The notes below the pieces were generated by a model. It made no database searches. It was not told where the DNA came from and worked only from the letters and a program-made list of their open reading frames with translations. A stretch of 64,000 nucleotides of DNA from Lolium rigidum (lineage: Eukaryota; Streptophyta; Magnoliopsida; Poales; Poaceae), in assembly GCF_022539505.1 (NCBI RefSeq), contig NC_061508.1, forward strand, positions 344,051,484 to 344,115,483, read 5' to 3'. Below, in pieces: positions 20,777 through 32,729 of this stretch (position 1 is its first letter; each line of letters begins with the position of its first letter). Position numbers and translations under genes: made by a program.

Positions 20777-23105
20777 GCATCCCCAAGCTTAGAGCCTGCT
20801 CGTCCCGAGCAGGTAAACGATAAAAAGAATAATTTCTATAGTGACATGCTACTTACATAACCTTGATCATACTATTACAAAGCATATGAAATGAATGAAG
20901 TGACTCAAGGCAATGATCTATAGTTGCTAACAAATAGATAACATATAGCAAAACTTTTCATGAATAGTACTTTCAAGACAAGCATCAAAAGATTGCACAA
21001 GAGTTAACTCATAAAGCAATAGATTCAAAGTAAAGGCATCGAAGCAACACAAAGGAAGATATAAGTTTCAGCGGTTGCTTTCAACTTTCAACATGTATAT
21101 CTCATGGATATTGTCAACATAGAGTAATATGATGAATGCAAATATGCAAGTATGTAAGAATCAATGCACAGTTGACACAAGTGTTTGCTTCTAAGATGGA
21201 AGGAAGTAGGTATACTGACTCAACATAAAGTAAAAGAATGGCCCTTCGCAGAGGGAAGCATCGATTGCTATATTTGTGCTAGAGCTTTGGTTTTGAAAAC
21301 ATATAGAGAGCATAAAAGCAAAGTTTTGAGAGGTGTTTGTTGTTGTCAACGAATGGTAATGGGCACTCTAACTACCTCGCCAACCGGACTTCCAAGAGCG
21401 GCTCCCATGAATTATTTTTATGTTTATGTGGCACTCCTTCCAACCTTTCTTTCACAAACCATGGCTAACCGAATCCTCGGGTGCCTGCCAACAATCTCAT
21501 ACCATGAAGGAGTGCCTTTTTAAGTTAATTAATTCGGGACTGGGAATCCCATTGCCAGCTCTTTTTGCAAAATTATTGGATAAGCGGATGTGCCACTAGT
21601 CCATATGAGAGTCCGTCAAAAGTAAATGACAAGGTTGAAAGCTAAACACCACATACTTCCTCATGAGCTATAAAACATTAACACAAATTGAGAAGCATTT
21701 TGAATTGTTTAAAGGTAGCACTCAAGCAATTTACTTTGGAATGGCAGGAAATACCACATAGTAGGTAGGTATGGTGGACACAATTGGCATAGTGGTTGGC
21801 TCAAGGATTTTGGATGCATGAGAAGTATTCCCTCTCGATACAAGGCTTAGGCTAGCAAGGTTGTTTGAAGCAAACACAAGTATGAACCGGTACAGCAAAA
21901 CTTACACAAGAACATATTGCAAGCATTATAATACTCTACATTGTCTTCCTTGTTGCTCAAACACTTTTACCAGAAAATATCTAGACCTTAAGAGAGATCA
22001 ATTATGCAAACCAATTTTAACAAGCTCTACAGTAGTTCTCCACTAATAGGTTTAAACTACATGAAAAAAAACTTAATCATACTTGAGAGCTCAAAACAAT
22101 TGCCAAGTGTCAAATTATCCAAGACATGTGAGGCATTTTCTGTTTCCACCCAAATAAAGATAAGTATTGTAGCTTCCAACTTTTATCATTGAACATTAAA
22201 AGTAAAACGAAGAACAAGTGTTCATATGAAAAAGCGGAGCGTGTCTCTCTCCCAAACAAGGATAGCTAGGATCCGATCTTATTCAAACATAAACAAAACG
22301 AAAAATAAACACACAGACGCTCCAAGTAAAGCACATATGATGTGACTGAATAAAAATATAGTTTCGGGGAGGAACTCGATAAGTTGATGAAGAAGGGGAT
22401 GCCTTGGGCATCCCCAAGCTTAGACGCTTGAGTCTTCTTGAAATATGCAGGGATGAACCACGGGGGCATCCCCAAGCTTAGACTTTTCACTCTTCTTGAT
22501 CATATATCATCCTCCTCTCTTGACCCTTGAAAACTTCCTTCACAACAAACTTCTCATAAACTTCATTAGAGGGGTTAGTACTCAAAAATTTGAATCCACC
22601 TTGGTCCTGTAGTGGCACATTGCAAGAACTCAATAAAACATTAGCTACAGCTCTCTATGTCTAGAAAAGCTCGCTTAAAGTCCACAAGAGACAATGCAAA
22701 AAATAGAGACAGAATCTGCCAAAACAGAACAGCCAGTAAAGACGAATTATAATAAATACTTCCGTTGCTCAAATCAGAAAACTCAAAACTAATGAAAGTT
22801 GCGTACATATCTGAGGAACACGCACGTAAATTGGCATAATTTTCTGAGTTTCCTACAGAGAATTAGACCCAGATTCCTGACAGATAGAAATCTGTTTCTG
22901 CGCAGAAATCCAAATCTAGTATCAACCTTCGATTAGAGGCTTCACTTGGCACAACAAAACACAAAACTAAGATAAGGAGAGGTTGCTACAGTAGTAAACA
23001 ACTTCCAAGACACAAATATAAAATAAAGTACTGTAGCAAAATAACACATGGGTTATCTCCCAAGAAGTTGCTTTCTTTATAGCCATTAAGATGGGCTCAG
23101 CAGTT
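20777..23105 (-). other. Long 3' untranslated region of element A with hairpin module
   Basis: Between the ORF and the purine tract are 2.3 kb without coding potential. It shares blocks with elements B and C, including the stem GGCACTCCTTC/GAAGGAGTGCC (21,430-21,440 with 21,506-21,516). The second hairpin present in B and C has been lost here. Confidence 0.6.
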
Positions 23106-24473
23106 TTAATGATGCACTCGCAAGAAATAGTATTTGAAGCAAAAGAGAGCATCAAGAGGCAAATCCAAAACACATTTAAGTCTAACATGCTTCCTATGCA
23201 AAGGAATCTTGTACACAAATAAATTCATGAAGAACAAAGTGACAAGCATACGAAGATAAAACAAGTGTAGCTTCAAAATTTTAAGCATATAGAGAGGTAT
23301 TTTAGTACCATGCAAATTTCTACAACCATATTTTCCTCTCTCATAATAATTTTCAGTAGCTTCATGAACAAACTCAACAATATAACTATCACATGCAGCA
23401 TACTTTTCATGATCCACAAACATATAATTTTTATCAAGTTCAAAAATAGTAGGATTAAAACTTTCAAACTTACTTTTATTAATAGTATAACAAGGTAGTT
23501 GATCAATCTCAAGAGATATGGGACTCATAGAATAAGTCAAGGACTCTCCAATCCCATTTTCATTAGTAGTACAATTAATAGTATCAAGTAACATAGGACC
23601 ATCATCTAGAGCTTTATCATAAACATTTGCTAAGCAAAATTCTTTAGTACCATGCATTTCGACATCAGGCACAAACAAAGCATTATCATAAGATTTATCA
23701 AAGTAGCATGGATTATCATAAATAATAGTAGCATAATTATTCTCACAAGTTTTACTCATAGGGAATATTTGAAGAGAATCCACAGGAACATAACATTCAA
23801 CCTCTTTCGGTAAGCATGGAGGACAATCAAATAGTGTAAGAGATAAAGAGTTACTCTCATTAGAAGGTTGGCATGGGTAGCTAATCCATTCTTCGCCCTT
23901 TTGTTCGTCGCTCTCCTCTTCTTTTTCATCCAATGAGCTTTCGTGTTCATCAATTTCCTCCTCTTTTTCATCCAATGAGCTTTCGGGTTCATCAATTTCT
24001 TCTTCCACCGGTTCCCGCAAATTGTGAGTGCATTCTTGTGCATTAATGTGTCTCTCTTTATAATCAAGGATATAAGGATTCCTACCGTAGCATTCTATGC
24101 AAGAATTAAGGATAGTAGAGACATAATCTTTAAGGTCCTTACAAATAGCACAAGTTTCATAATTCTCAACCATGAAGGATTCTATCTCGGAGGCTCCCAT
24201 AAATAAGACAAATTGTTCTACCTCTTCGAACCCATAATGAATATAGCAATTCCGATTATAGCTCTTAATAAAAAATTCCTCACTAAAGCCACATTGAAAT
24301 TTAAGATGTTTAGTATCCTGTTGAGAGCAACAGTTTATATCATGGCGTCTAAGCAAGATTCTAGCAATGGTATTCAATTTTTCTATCATAGCACTCATTA
24401 TTTTACCAGTTCTTGATTCTCTATAATTATTATAACATTCTATAAGCTCCAAGTAGGTTGTAGGTTCTCCCAT
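23106..24473 (-). CDS. Uncharacterised 455-residue protein of element A
   Basis: The ORF starts at an ATG (complement of 24,471-24,473) about 240 nt after the primer site, where gag normally lies. I recognise no gag, zinc-knuckle, protease or polymerase motif. The first 140 residues are Cys-rich (several C-x2-C-like pairs around CAICKDLKDYVSTILNSCIE). An acidic segment of three imperfect repeats follows, built on ESSLDEKEEE. The last 95 residues (from CDSYIVEF) are about 82% identical by eye to the end of the element B protein and contain a hydrophobic stretch, FYLRMLVTLFFMNLF, that could be a membrane helix. Nucleotide identity there is about 90%, so there is no clear sign of protein-level selection. 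The role is unknown. Confidence 0.7.
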   Translation of the reverse strand: MGEPTTYLELIECYNNYRESRTGKIMSAMIEKLNTIARILLRRHDINCCSQQDTKHLKFQCGFSEEFFIKSYNRNCYIHYGFEEVEQFVLFMGASEIESFMVENYETCAICKDLKDYVSTILNSCIECYGRNPYILDYKERHINAQECTHNLREPVEEEIDEPESSLDEKEEEIDEHESSLDEKEEESDEQKGEEWISYPCQPSNESNSLSLTLFDCPPCLPKEVECYVPVDSLQIFPMSKTCENNYATIIYDNPCYFDKSYDNALFVPDVEMHGTKEFCLANVYDKALDDGPMLLDTINCTTNENGIGESLTYSMSPISLEIDQLPCYTINKSKFESFNPTIFELDKNYMFVDHEKYAACDSYIVEFVHEATENYYERGKYGCRNLHGTKIPLYMLKILKLHLFYLRMLVTLFFMNLFVYKIPLHRKHVRLKCVLDLPLDALFCFKYYFLRVHH

Positions 24474-24710
24474 AACGGCAGTTTTTAATTTTTTTGTTTT
24501 TCAAATTTTTATGGATTTTCGGGTATATAGGGAAAATAAAACAAGACAAAAATAAGCTAGACAAAAGTAAACTAAGCAAACTAATACTAGATAGAAATAA
24601 ACTAAGCACAACTAAACTAGACGAAAGTAAACTAAGCAAAACAAAATAAAATAAAACAGAGAGAGTGGTAGAGTGTACTCCCCAGGTGAACTTATGAGTA
24701 GAGCTATGCC

Positions 24711-24728
24711 TCCCCGGCAACAGCGCCA
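24711..24728 (-). other. Primer-binding site of element A (tRNA-Asp type)
   Basis: The complement reads TGGCGCTGTTGCCGGGGA, 11 nt inside the LTR at 24,740. It differs from element B's site at one base (GCT for GCC). Confidence 0.8.
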
Positions 24729-24739
24729 GAAAACAGTCT

Positions 24740-26275
24740 TGATGACCCACAAGTATAGGGGATCGCGATAGTCTTCGAGGGAAGTAAAACCCAAATTTAT
24801 TGATTCAACACAAGGGGAGGTAAAGAATACTTATAAGCCTTAACAACTCGAGTTGTCAATTCAGCTGCACCTGGAAAAGCACTAGTAACAGGGGTGATGT
24901 GAAAGTAGCAGTAATATGAGAGCAGTAGTAACAGTAACATAGCAGCAGTAATAGCAATATGAGAGCAATGGCACCAGAAGATAGTTGATACTACTTCCAA
25001 TGACATAGAGAACAAGTATATTATGATGAGAGATGGACCGGGGTTCCCGGCGATCTACACTAGTGGTAACTCTCCAATAACAAGTAACAAGTGTTGGGTG
25101 AACAAATTATAGTTGGGCAATTGATAGGAATCAAAGCATTAAGAAAGAACATCAGGCTTATTAATTATGTAGGCATGTTTTCCGTATATAGTCGTACGTG
25201 CTCGCAATGAGAAACTTGCACAACATCTTTTGTCCTACCAGCCGGTGGCAGCCGGGCCTCAAGGGAAACTACTGGATATTAAGGTACTCCTTTTAATAGA
25301 GTACCGCAGCAAAGCATTAACACACCGTGAAAACATGTTATCCTCACATCACTACCATCCCCTCCGGTTGTCCCGATTTCTGTCACTTCGGGGCCTTTGG
25401 TTCCGGACAGCGACATGTGCATACAACTTGTAGATACAATCTAAGCAATAAATATAGAGCTCAAATCTAAGATCATGCCACTCGGGCCCTAGTGACAAGC
25501 ATTAAGCATAACAAGATTGCAGCAACAATAACTTCACAAACTTTATAGATAGACTAATCATAATGTATCATCCATCGGATCCCAACAAACACAACACCGA
25601 TTACATCAGATGAATCTCAATCATGTAAGGCAGCTCATGAGACCATTGTATTGAAGTACATGGAGGAGAGAATACCGACATAGCTACTGCTAGAACCCGT
25701 AGTCCATGGGGGAACTACTCACGGAGCATGATGGAGGCGGTGGCGTCGATGGAGATGGCTTCCGGGGGCACTTCCCCGTCCCGGCAGGGTGCCGGGACAG
25801 AGTTCTGTCCCCCGAATTGGAGTTTCGCGACGGTGGCGGCACCCCTGGAGTCTTTCTGGAGTTTCGTCAATTGGTACGATGTTTTTAGGTCGAAAGGGGT
25901 TTTATAGGCGAAGAGGCGGCGCAGGGGGGCACCTGGAGGCGCCACACCATAGGCCGGCGCGGGCCCAGGCCAGGCTGCGCCGCCTTATGGTCTGGTGGCC
26001 CTCTGGCCCCTCTCCGACTCTTCTTCGGTGTTCTGGAGCCTTCCGGGAAAAATAGGAGGTTTGGCGTTGATTTCGTCCAATTCCGAGAATATTGCCCGAA
26101 CAGCCTTTCTGGAACCAAAAACAGCAGAAAACAAGAACTGGCACTGTGGCATCTTGTTAATAGGTTAGTTCCGGAAAACGCATAAAAACATCATAAAGTG
26201 CAAGCAAAACATGTAAGTATTGTCATAAAACAAGCATGGAACGACAGAAATTATGGATACGTCGGGGACGTATCA
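24740..26275 (-). repeat. Right LTR of element A (1536 bp)
   Basis: Partner of 19,240-20,776. The GC-rich palindrome recurs at about 25,946-25,991. The target duplication CACTC follows at 26,276. Confidence 0.92.
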
Positions 26276-26280
26276 CACTC

Positions 26281-28338
26281 CTCAGCCGAGATAATTAATC
26301 TGTGTGCTGGGATCAAGTGATCAGAGAAGGAGTATGTGTTTCCATCTACTGACAGAGAGAGAGTCCGTTCCACAAAGTCAAATGTCACTGGGTTGTGCTC
26401 CTTGAACCATTTAACTCCCAGAATGATGTCAGAGCCCTGTAACTGCAGTACTCGAAAGTCTGCCTGGAAGGGTTTCCCTTCGATGCTGAACTTGTAGTTG
26501 CGTGCCACATATTCAGAGATCAGTGTGCCTCCTCCCGCCACTGTGACTGTGCAACTTGGTGCTGGTTGTATGGCTATATTGTGTTTGACAGCAAAGTTGT
26601 AGTCAAGGAATGTATTGGTGCTGCCCGTGTCAGCTAGGGCAATGGCTGTCTGCCCAGAAATTGAGAGCAAGAGAGAAATAGTTGAAGCACCACGAGAGCC
26701 TGTGTAAGCTGCAGCTGTGATATGCATCAGGTTGTCCACTCCAGGTAACTGCTGTGCATTTTCTCTCATATTGTCAGCAACAGCATTATCCTGAACTTGG
26801 TCCTCTACTGCTACTTCTTCTTCATCTGAATTGCCCTGCATTTGAATTGCATTCAGTGCTCTCTGCATAGGCTGGCATTTGTGTCCAATTGTCCAATTCT
26901 CGGGACAGTACCAGCATTTCCTGGGTTCCCTTTGCCTGGGTGCCATGTCTCTGTTTCTGTTGTCACGAGGAAAGGGTTGTCGGCCTGCTTGTTGTTGGTG
27001 TATAGGAAAGGTTCTTCTGTTGATTGACAAGCTGGATTTCTCATACTGACGAGCGTACCAATAAGCTGATAGCAGAGAGTCAGGCTTCTGGCACTGGACT
27101 GTATGCTTAATGTTATCCTTAAGGCCGCTAACAAAACGGTCGACAAAGAAATCTTGTGGAAGGTAAGCTCGGCCACGCTTCATGAGTGTCATCCATTGCT
27201 CATAGGCGTTGATGTAATTGTCCACCGTGGTGAGTTGTTTCAGCTGTTGGAGTTGTTCCATAGGATCAGTTGCTTGGCCGTCAGGGAACCTATCGATCAA
27301 GACTTGGCATAACTCTGACCAGGTGATCTCCTGCAGTCGTAAGCCAGCACTGCTCAGCCAAGTCTTGGCTTGTCCACGCACATGAGCAAGCCCCCAACGG
27401 ACTCGGTGATCGCCTGTAATTCCCACCAAACTGAAGATATCCTCACACTCAAGTATCCATGCACGTGGTCCTTCACCATGGAATGTGGGCAACTCAACAT
27501 GGGGAGATCGCAACTGTGGATCGTTCTGTTGGTTGTGCGTTTGGTTTGTGGGTGGTGGCTTGTGTGGTGGGTTGTGTATGTAGTTTGTTTGTTGTGGAGG
27601 TGGCTGTGGGTGGTAAGGATAGGACTGAGGTGGAAAAGGAGGGTGGTAGTAGGGTGGGTATGGTGGATTTGGCTGAAAATATGGGCTTGGTGGTGGTGGG
27701 TATGGCTGGTAGCCATTTGTGTACTGGGAAGGTTGTTGGTAGTATTGTGGCTGTGTGGATGGGTTGGTAACCTGGGTGAATTGCTGGGTTGATGAAGCTG
27801 CTGCCACCGTAGTGACGATGGGATCTGTGTTTGTGGTGATGACTGGGCCATTTGGTCGAGCAGGCTATGGGTGTGGGTTGAATGGGAGCTGTTCAGGGGA
27901 CAAAGCCCCTAGCTTTGGAGGAAAAGGTGGCGGATTTGTGGTTTGTGGTGTAGTTTGAGGTGTTGGGACTTCAGGAATGGGTGAAAGGACGGAGCTTGAG
28001 CGCGGTGGTGGTGTCACGAAGGTGTGCTGCTGTTCCGAGGAGACGGGAGCAGTGTTGTTCATACCTTCGGTTGGGACGATGCGGTTCATACTCGTCAGCA
28101 GCTGCACCATCATCGTGGTCATCTGCAGCATCTGCTCCTGGAGGGCGTTGATCGCCGCAGTTGACTCCACCTGATGCCTCTCCAAGCGTCTGCCCACCGA
28201 GCGTGCATCGCGCTGCGCCCGCTGGCGCGCTCGCTCCGCTGCTTGGTCAGCGTCTGTCGACGACGCCGTGTGCACAGATCGGTCGCCCTCTCCATGGCGA
28301 TCTCTGGAAGAAGATCTAGATCGGGTGTTGGCAGGCAT
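26281..28338 (-). pseudogene. Chromovirus gag-protease with one in-frame amber codon
   Basis: Gag forms the particle that packages element RNA, and the protease processes the polyprotein. The frame starts at 28,338 (MPANTRSRSSSR), has a helical segment (ALQEQMLQMTTMMVQLLTS), and meets a TAG at 27,865-27,867. It then continues in the same frame through a Pro/Tyr/Gln-rich stretch and the Retrotrans_gag region (WILECEDIFSLVGI, VRGQAKTWL, LIDRFPDG). A CCHC-like knuckle (CWYCPENWTIGHKC) and the aspartic protease active site ALADTGSTNTFLD follow. Element A then interrupts at 26,275. The single amber codon is the only damage seen in this half. Read-through is conceivable but nothing in the sequence argues for it. 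Confidence 0.88.
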
Positions 28339-28420
28339 GCTTGATCCAGAATTTGGGAGGGAGGGAGGGACGCCACCGGTAGGGTGGAGCAGATCGATCG
28401 AGCTCGCTCTGATACCACCT

Positions 28421-28803
28421 TGTCAGGATCACGGTTGATCACTGACGATTTTCATCGAGCCAGAGGAGATGGGAAGGAGCACTCGGGGCTCAGATCTACA
28501 CTAACTACCTACTGGAAAAGAAAATACATGGTAAAAATAGGGTTTTGCATTGCTTGATCCTCCCAGCCACCCCACTCGCCCCTTTATATCGAAGGAACGA
28601 GCTCAAGCATGATTACAATTCTGCCCTCATCAACTAAGCAACACTGTTTAAGGGTTTAAGGCTAAAACGGTAAAGACGGACTTGGAGTGCTGATAGCCGT
28701 TGGATTAACTCCAGGTCACTGCGCCTTCATCTCAGCCGTTGTCTGTTGTCTTTGGACCGCAACATTGACAGATAGCGGGTGTTGTCGGTGTCGGAACCTG
28801 ACA
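28421..28803 (-). repeat. Right LTR of the chromovirus (383 bp)
   Basis: 5' LTR in element orientation, next to the tRNA-iMet primer site (complement of 28,408-28,419); followed by the duplication GAGCA. Confidence 0.93.
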
Positions 28804-28808
28804 GAGCA

Positions 28809-29570
28809 GTGGCCTGCTTCACCGCCGAGCGCCGCCGCGGTCTTCAGGAACCGGGGTGACCGGGTGGGCGGACGGCGTCGCGCTCGTCCGTTGTCCCGTG
28901 GCGCCGCCGGCACGCCGAAGAGCTCCGCTGATCCGCTCTAGGCCAGTGCTCTCGGAACAGTGGAGCACTCGTCCATCGCAACTGGGCCAAAAGGCCTCAC
29001 TTCGGCTCCCTACTGTACCTACGAAAATTGCGCGGCCTGCTGGCCCGGTAACATATTGATGTCCTACGTGGCTATTTGTAATCTTTTTTCTCTTTTTTGT
29101 GTGTGCAATGCATCCCCTTTGTAAATCCATGTTCAGAGATAATATATGGTGTTACATCACTGATTCATTGCCGGACACGAATTAGCAGCACCCGGGCAGA
29201 ATTGTGCCCTTCTTTTGGAAGTTTCAAATTTGTATTTTTAAGTTTGAAAAAATACCAAAAACTAATTCATAAATAGGTACATGGATGGACTGTATACCCG
29301 TCTGAAGTTTCAGTAGAAAACTCTTTATATTTTAGACTATAGAAAAAATATATAGACAGATATTTTTTGTCAGAATTTAGAATTTTTTTTACTTTTCAAA
29401 ATACAAGGTTTTTCAAAACGAAATTTTCTGGCGTACAATCTTGAAGTACACATCTAGCTTTGAGATGTGAGATATGATCTTACAGTGACAAACTTCAAGG
29501 TGTCCACAATTTTTTTTTCTTCTTGACAAGTTTACACCACAAAGTAGCTCCTCCCTAGTCAGGGATCGAG
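28809..29570. other. Right flank of the chromovirus insertion
   Basis: 28,809-29,050 is GC-rich and continuous with 15,860-15,877 once the insertion is removed; it could be part of an unrecognised gene. From about 29,190 an AT-rich block with ACCCGGGCAGAATTGTGCCC resembles a Triticeae DNA-transposon end, but I found no partner end. Confidence 0.35.
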
Positions 29571-30540
29571 TTTATTCTGAACATTACTGATGATATTCTC
29601 ATCATCACTTTTGATCCAATAGGGAGCAGTGTCTCCTATATTAATGCAACTGAAGTCATATGAGGCCTTTCTGTGACAACTGAGTCAACCATAAAATTGA
29701 ATTCCTTAGGTCTATCAGAGGTGCCATTGCAGACAACTTACAAAAGCAACGTCGGTGGAGCCCAAGTGGAAGCTGTCAATGATAAACTATGGAGAATTTG
29801 GGTTATAGATGGTGATTTCTTACTGAACTCCAACAATATTATAGAAGTCATCAAAGGTAATTTAAATTACCAAAAGTATGATGCTCCATCTGAATGGAGG
29901 TTAGTGCATGTCAGGGGGGCCACCGCCCCCCCCCCCAAATGATTTGTACATGCATTGAAGATTTTTTTGGGAGAGCCTAAATTATGGATTTTTAGTGTAT
30001 TTTGCACCCCCATGGACTCATGTATTTCATTTTCCAGCAAGCTGATGGCATCCTGAATGGGATAGAAATATTTAAGGTGGGTACTGGATCAACTATTGTT
30101 GTGGAGCCACCCAGGGCAAGTCATGACAGGAACAGGGAGAACCGGATGAAGAGCACTGACTGTAATTCTAGACTCCCTTGCCGGTATTATTTCTTTATTA
30201 ATCATAATATTCTTTGTTCTTGTGATAAAAAAGAAACAGCCAACATCCAAAAGTTCAAATAATATCTTGCTTGGTTCGCAACCCCACGGTATGCCTTTGC
30301 ATGTGCTAGAAGAGGCAACAAATCAGTTTGATGAGGAAAAGGTTATCGGCACCGGAGGTTTTGGAAAGTTTTACAAAGCAGTCATGCAGGGTGGTTATAA
30401 AATTGCAATTAAGCGGTGAAACATGGTTGGATCTAGTCAAGGTAACCGGGAATTCCTGGCAAAGATTGAGCTGCTATCACGAGTGCAACACCTTCATGTG
30501 GTGTCACTCATTGGATATTGCAACGAACGGAGGTTACAAG
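29571..30540 (+). pseudogene. CrRLK1L (FERONIA/THESEUS-type) receptor kinase relic
   Basis: These plasma-membrane kinases sense cell-wall state through a malectin-like ectodomain. Here 29,571-29,930 resembles the malectin-like region (NITDDILIITF, YINATEVI, then NVGGAQVEAVNDKLWRIW) with an in-frame TGA after EVI. After about 110 nt without similarity, ILNGIEIFKV (30,060) is the typical end of that ectodomain. From about 30,285 the kinase N-lobe appears: LEEATNQFDEEKVIGTGGFG, the lysine in AIKR, a TGA replacing a residue, then REFLAKIELLSRVQH and VVSLIGYCNE. Everything after this is missing: no catalytic loop, no DFG. The transmembrane region is reduced. This is a truncated, stop-containing pseudogene; the family call rests on these motifs. 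Confidence 0.75.
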
Positions 30541-31750
30541 AGAGGAGAACAAAAGAAAACACACCGACAACACACAAGACCGATGAGAAAAGTGGCCACC
30601 CCGCAAACCTGGGGGGACGGTTGGCCGATGAGAAAACTCATCACAACCCAAGCACATCAATCACAATGAAGAGCCCTCAGGACACGCTAGAAGGACACAC
30701 AGCTCGAGACCTCGCTGGAGTAATCGAACAAACTTTGGTCCGCCGAGACCCAGCAACGACACTGCACCATCGACATAATCGAAGGGCAACGTGCACCCGA
30801 GACTACACTATGCACCGACACCACCCGTGTCGAGAATCTGGCCGAAATATCGCGCGCGGCCGAGATGACTCCACGATGCATGTGTGCCACTTGCTGGAGT
30901 CGAAGGGCATCACAAAGCAGAGACACACCCATTGAGCACTCTCTCATGGAGCACCCTCAATGCGCCGAAGAGCTCCAAGAAGGGGACCCGACACTAGAGC
31001 GTAGCAACCGACAAGAAGAAGCTACCACCACCACTTCCGTGGCTCACCTCGCATTGGAGAGGAGACCGCACCCATGGCCGTCATCTGCATAACCATGGGG
31101 CACACCAGAACAGACGGAAGTGGTGTCATCTGCCACTGATGGCAAGACAAAGGGGCTCGACACCCAGCCACAACGGCCCCCGCGTGGGAAGCTCGTCACC
31201 ATCGTGGCCACCACTGCGAAACCATGGCATCAGCTAGCCCAACGGCAACCCGTTGCAAGCTGATGGCTGAATAAAGAGGAGACGACCCTCGCAACCACAA
31301 CACTGACTACCACCAGACCGCCAAAAATCATGCTAGCAGGAGCACCGCACAAAGGGCATGGGCACCTCCATAACCGACGCGCTTCCCAACGCGGCCACGC
31401 TGGCCACCATCGCCAAGACCCAACACGGGGCGCCACCTGGGAACCCCTACCACCCTCTACGAAGGAAGCAGCCGGAGGATCCACCACACGCAGTAGCTGA
31501 GCTGCCTCGTGCCGCCATCGTCCGCCGCCACAACCCCCAGAAAAGGACGCCGAGGCAGGCTGCCCAGATCCCGCGCGCAGGAGGGCTCCCTATTGCCACC
31601 GCGCCACCAGAGCTTTGCCCGATGACGCCCGCTAGTGGCAGCGAGGACGGGTGAGATGGGGAGTCTGACTCTGACCGCTCGCCGGATCCGCGGCGCTCCA
31701 GTGCGGCCCGGCTCAGCCGCACGAGAGTGGAGCTCCTTTTCCTTGTCTGA
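30541..31750. other. GC-rich block of unknown origin
   Basis: It begins abruptly after the kinase relic and is markedly GC-rich. Several open frames exist on both strands, but none has a motif I recognise. It may be the interior of a non-autonomous transposon or captured gene pieces. No terminal repeats found. Confidence 0.3.
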
Positions 31751-32729
31751 AACTACTTACTTGACCGATCGTCTGGTTCGGTCAATCACAACTTCCGAAT
31801 TTGGTGCTCATGAAGGACGCGCGCCGATTGAAAAGCGCTCGTGTGTTCTCATCCTTCTTCCTGCTACTCAACATACATGAAAGTATATTTATTTCAGTAG
31901 TATAAAGTGGGCATTCCACTTTTGCCATTATTACTTCCACTTTTGATGTTTAGACTGCTGAAAATAAAAAAAAGAAAGGGCAATATGCAATCAATTTTAT
32001 TTTGCAGATATGTCAGCTATTGTTTTTTTTATATCTTGCGAGATATTTCTACATATCCAGCACGTACACAAGGGCAAACTAATTTTTAGTTCAGCATTCA
32101 TATGTTTCATGTCGCACTGCACCATAGCAACTCAGAAGCTAATTTCCTATACCTACTAATAACGGAAATGAAGTAAGGTTTCTCCCCATTTTCGTCCAAA
32201 AATACCCTTACGTTGCACTAGGAGAGAAAAAGTCCACAACTATAATAACCGTTAAACATACTCCATGTAGCTTATCTTCGTGTCGCCAATAGCCACCTCC
32301 GTCTCTCGCTGAGTGGATGTAACTCTCTCCATGTTTATGGTCGCCCAATGTCCGCTTCGATTGTAAGAGCATCTCCAACGGTCTATGTAAATGGACAAAA
32401 AGTGATTGTTGGCGTCCGGGTGGTCAAAAAAATACGTCGTCCCTAGGCCAGCGGCCTAGCATGTTCGTGACCGCTTGCTTTCATTCGGGCCCCGTTTAGT
32501 AGTCGGTACATTGCTTCTGCCGCATCGCGCAGATGGCGTAGAGATCCAAGACACGCAGCTCCATAAAACAGAGAAATATCACCCCATATCAGATCTAGAG
32601 AAGGAACTTTGGAGAAGACAACATCTGGGCTGCTTCGTGGATCCTCGGAGGACAAGGAAGCATCCCCTTCATCATCAACCGTTGCATCACCAACGGGGTC
32701 ATTCATCTCCAAGCATAATTGTAATCTTG
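31751..32729. other. Unannotated stretch with one MITE-like end
   Basis: No gene seen. TAAGAGCATCTCCAAC at about 32,366 matches the end sequence common in grass Harbinger-type elements and the TAA duplication, but no opposite end was found. Confidence 0.3.

Larger units (their letters stand above)
19240..26275 (-). mobile_element. Element A: non-autonomous LTR retrotransposon of the Athila-like group
   Basis: LTRs 19,240-20,776 and 24,740-26,275 (about 1.54 kb, roughly 20 differences by eye) are flanked by the duplication CACTC (19,235-19,239 and 26,276-26,280). The minus strand is sense. The primer site TGGCGCTGTTGCCGGGGA is the complement of 24,711-24,728 and fits the tRNA-Asp-type site. 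The purine tract AAGCTTGGGGATGC is the complement of 20,777-20,790. The only long ORF is an uncharacterised 455-residue protein in the gag position; no protease, RT or integrase is present. The LTR ends, primer site and 3' region match element C, which could supply enzymes. It is inserted in gag-pol of the chromovirus. Confidence 0.93.
15883..28803 (-). mobile_element. Ty3/gypsy chromovirus (Reina-like), interrupted by element A
   Basis: 383-bp LTRs (15,883-16,265 and 28,421-28,803) begin TG and end CA, differ at four positions by my count, and are flanked by the target duplication GAGCA (15,878-15,882 and 28,804-28,808). On the minus strand TGGTATCAGAGC (complement of 28,408-28,419) is an initiator-tRNA-Met primer site. 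Without the nested element and its duplication (7041 bp) the element is 5880 bp. Gene order gag, protease, RT, RNase H, integrase, chromodomain-like tail, with small LTRs and small size, fits a Reina-like chromovirus. Coding capacity is almost preserved: one in-frame amber codon in gag and one frameshift in pol. About 1% LTR divergence suggests an insertion within the last million years under usual grass rates. Confidence 0.93.

Noticed and set aside
27370..27958. Plus-strand Trp/Val/Gly-rich open frames
   Set aside because: They are the reverse complement of the proline-rich part of the chromovirus gag.
30423..30935. 170-residue open frame after the kinase relic
   Set aside because: Its first part is the kinase fragment and the rest runs into unrelated GC-rich sequence; it is not one gene.
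32366..32420. Harbinger-type MITE
   Set aside because: Only one end (GAGCATCTCC after TAA) is present; no inverted partner was found.
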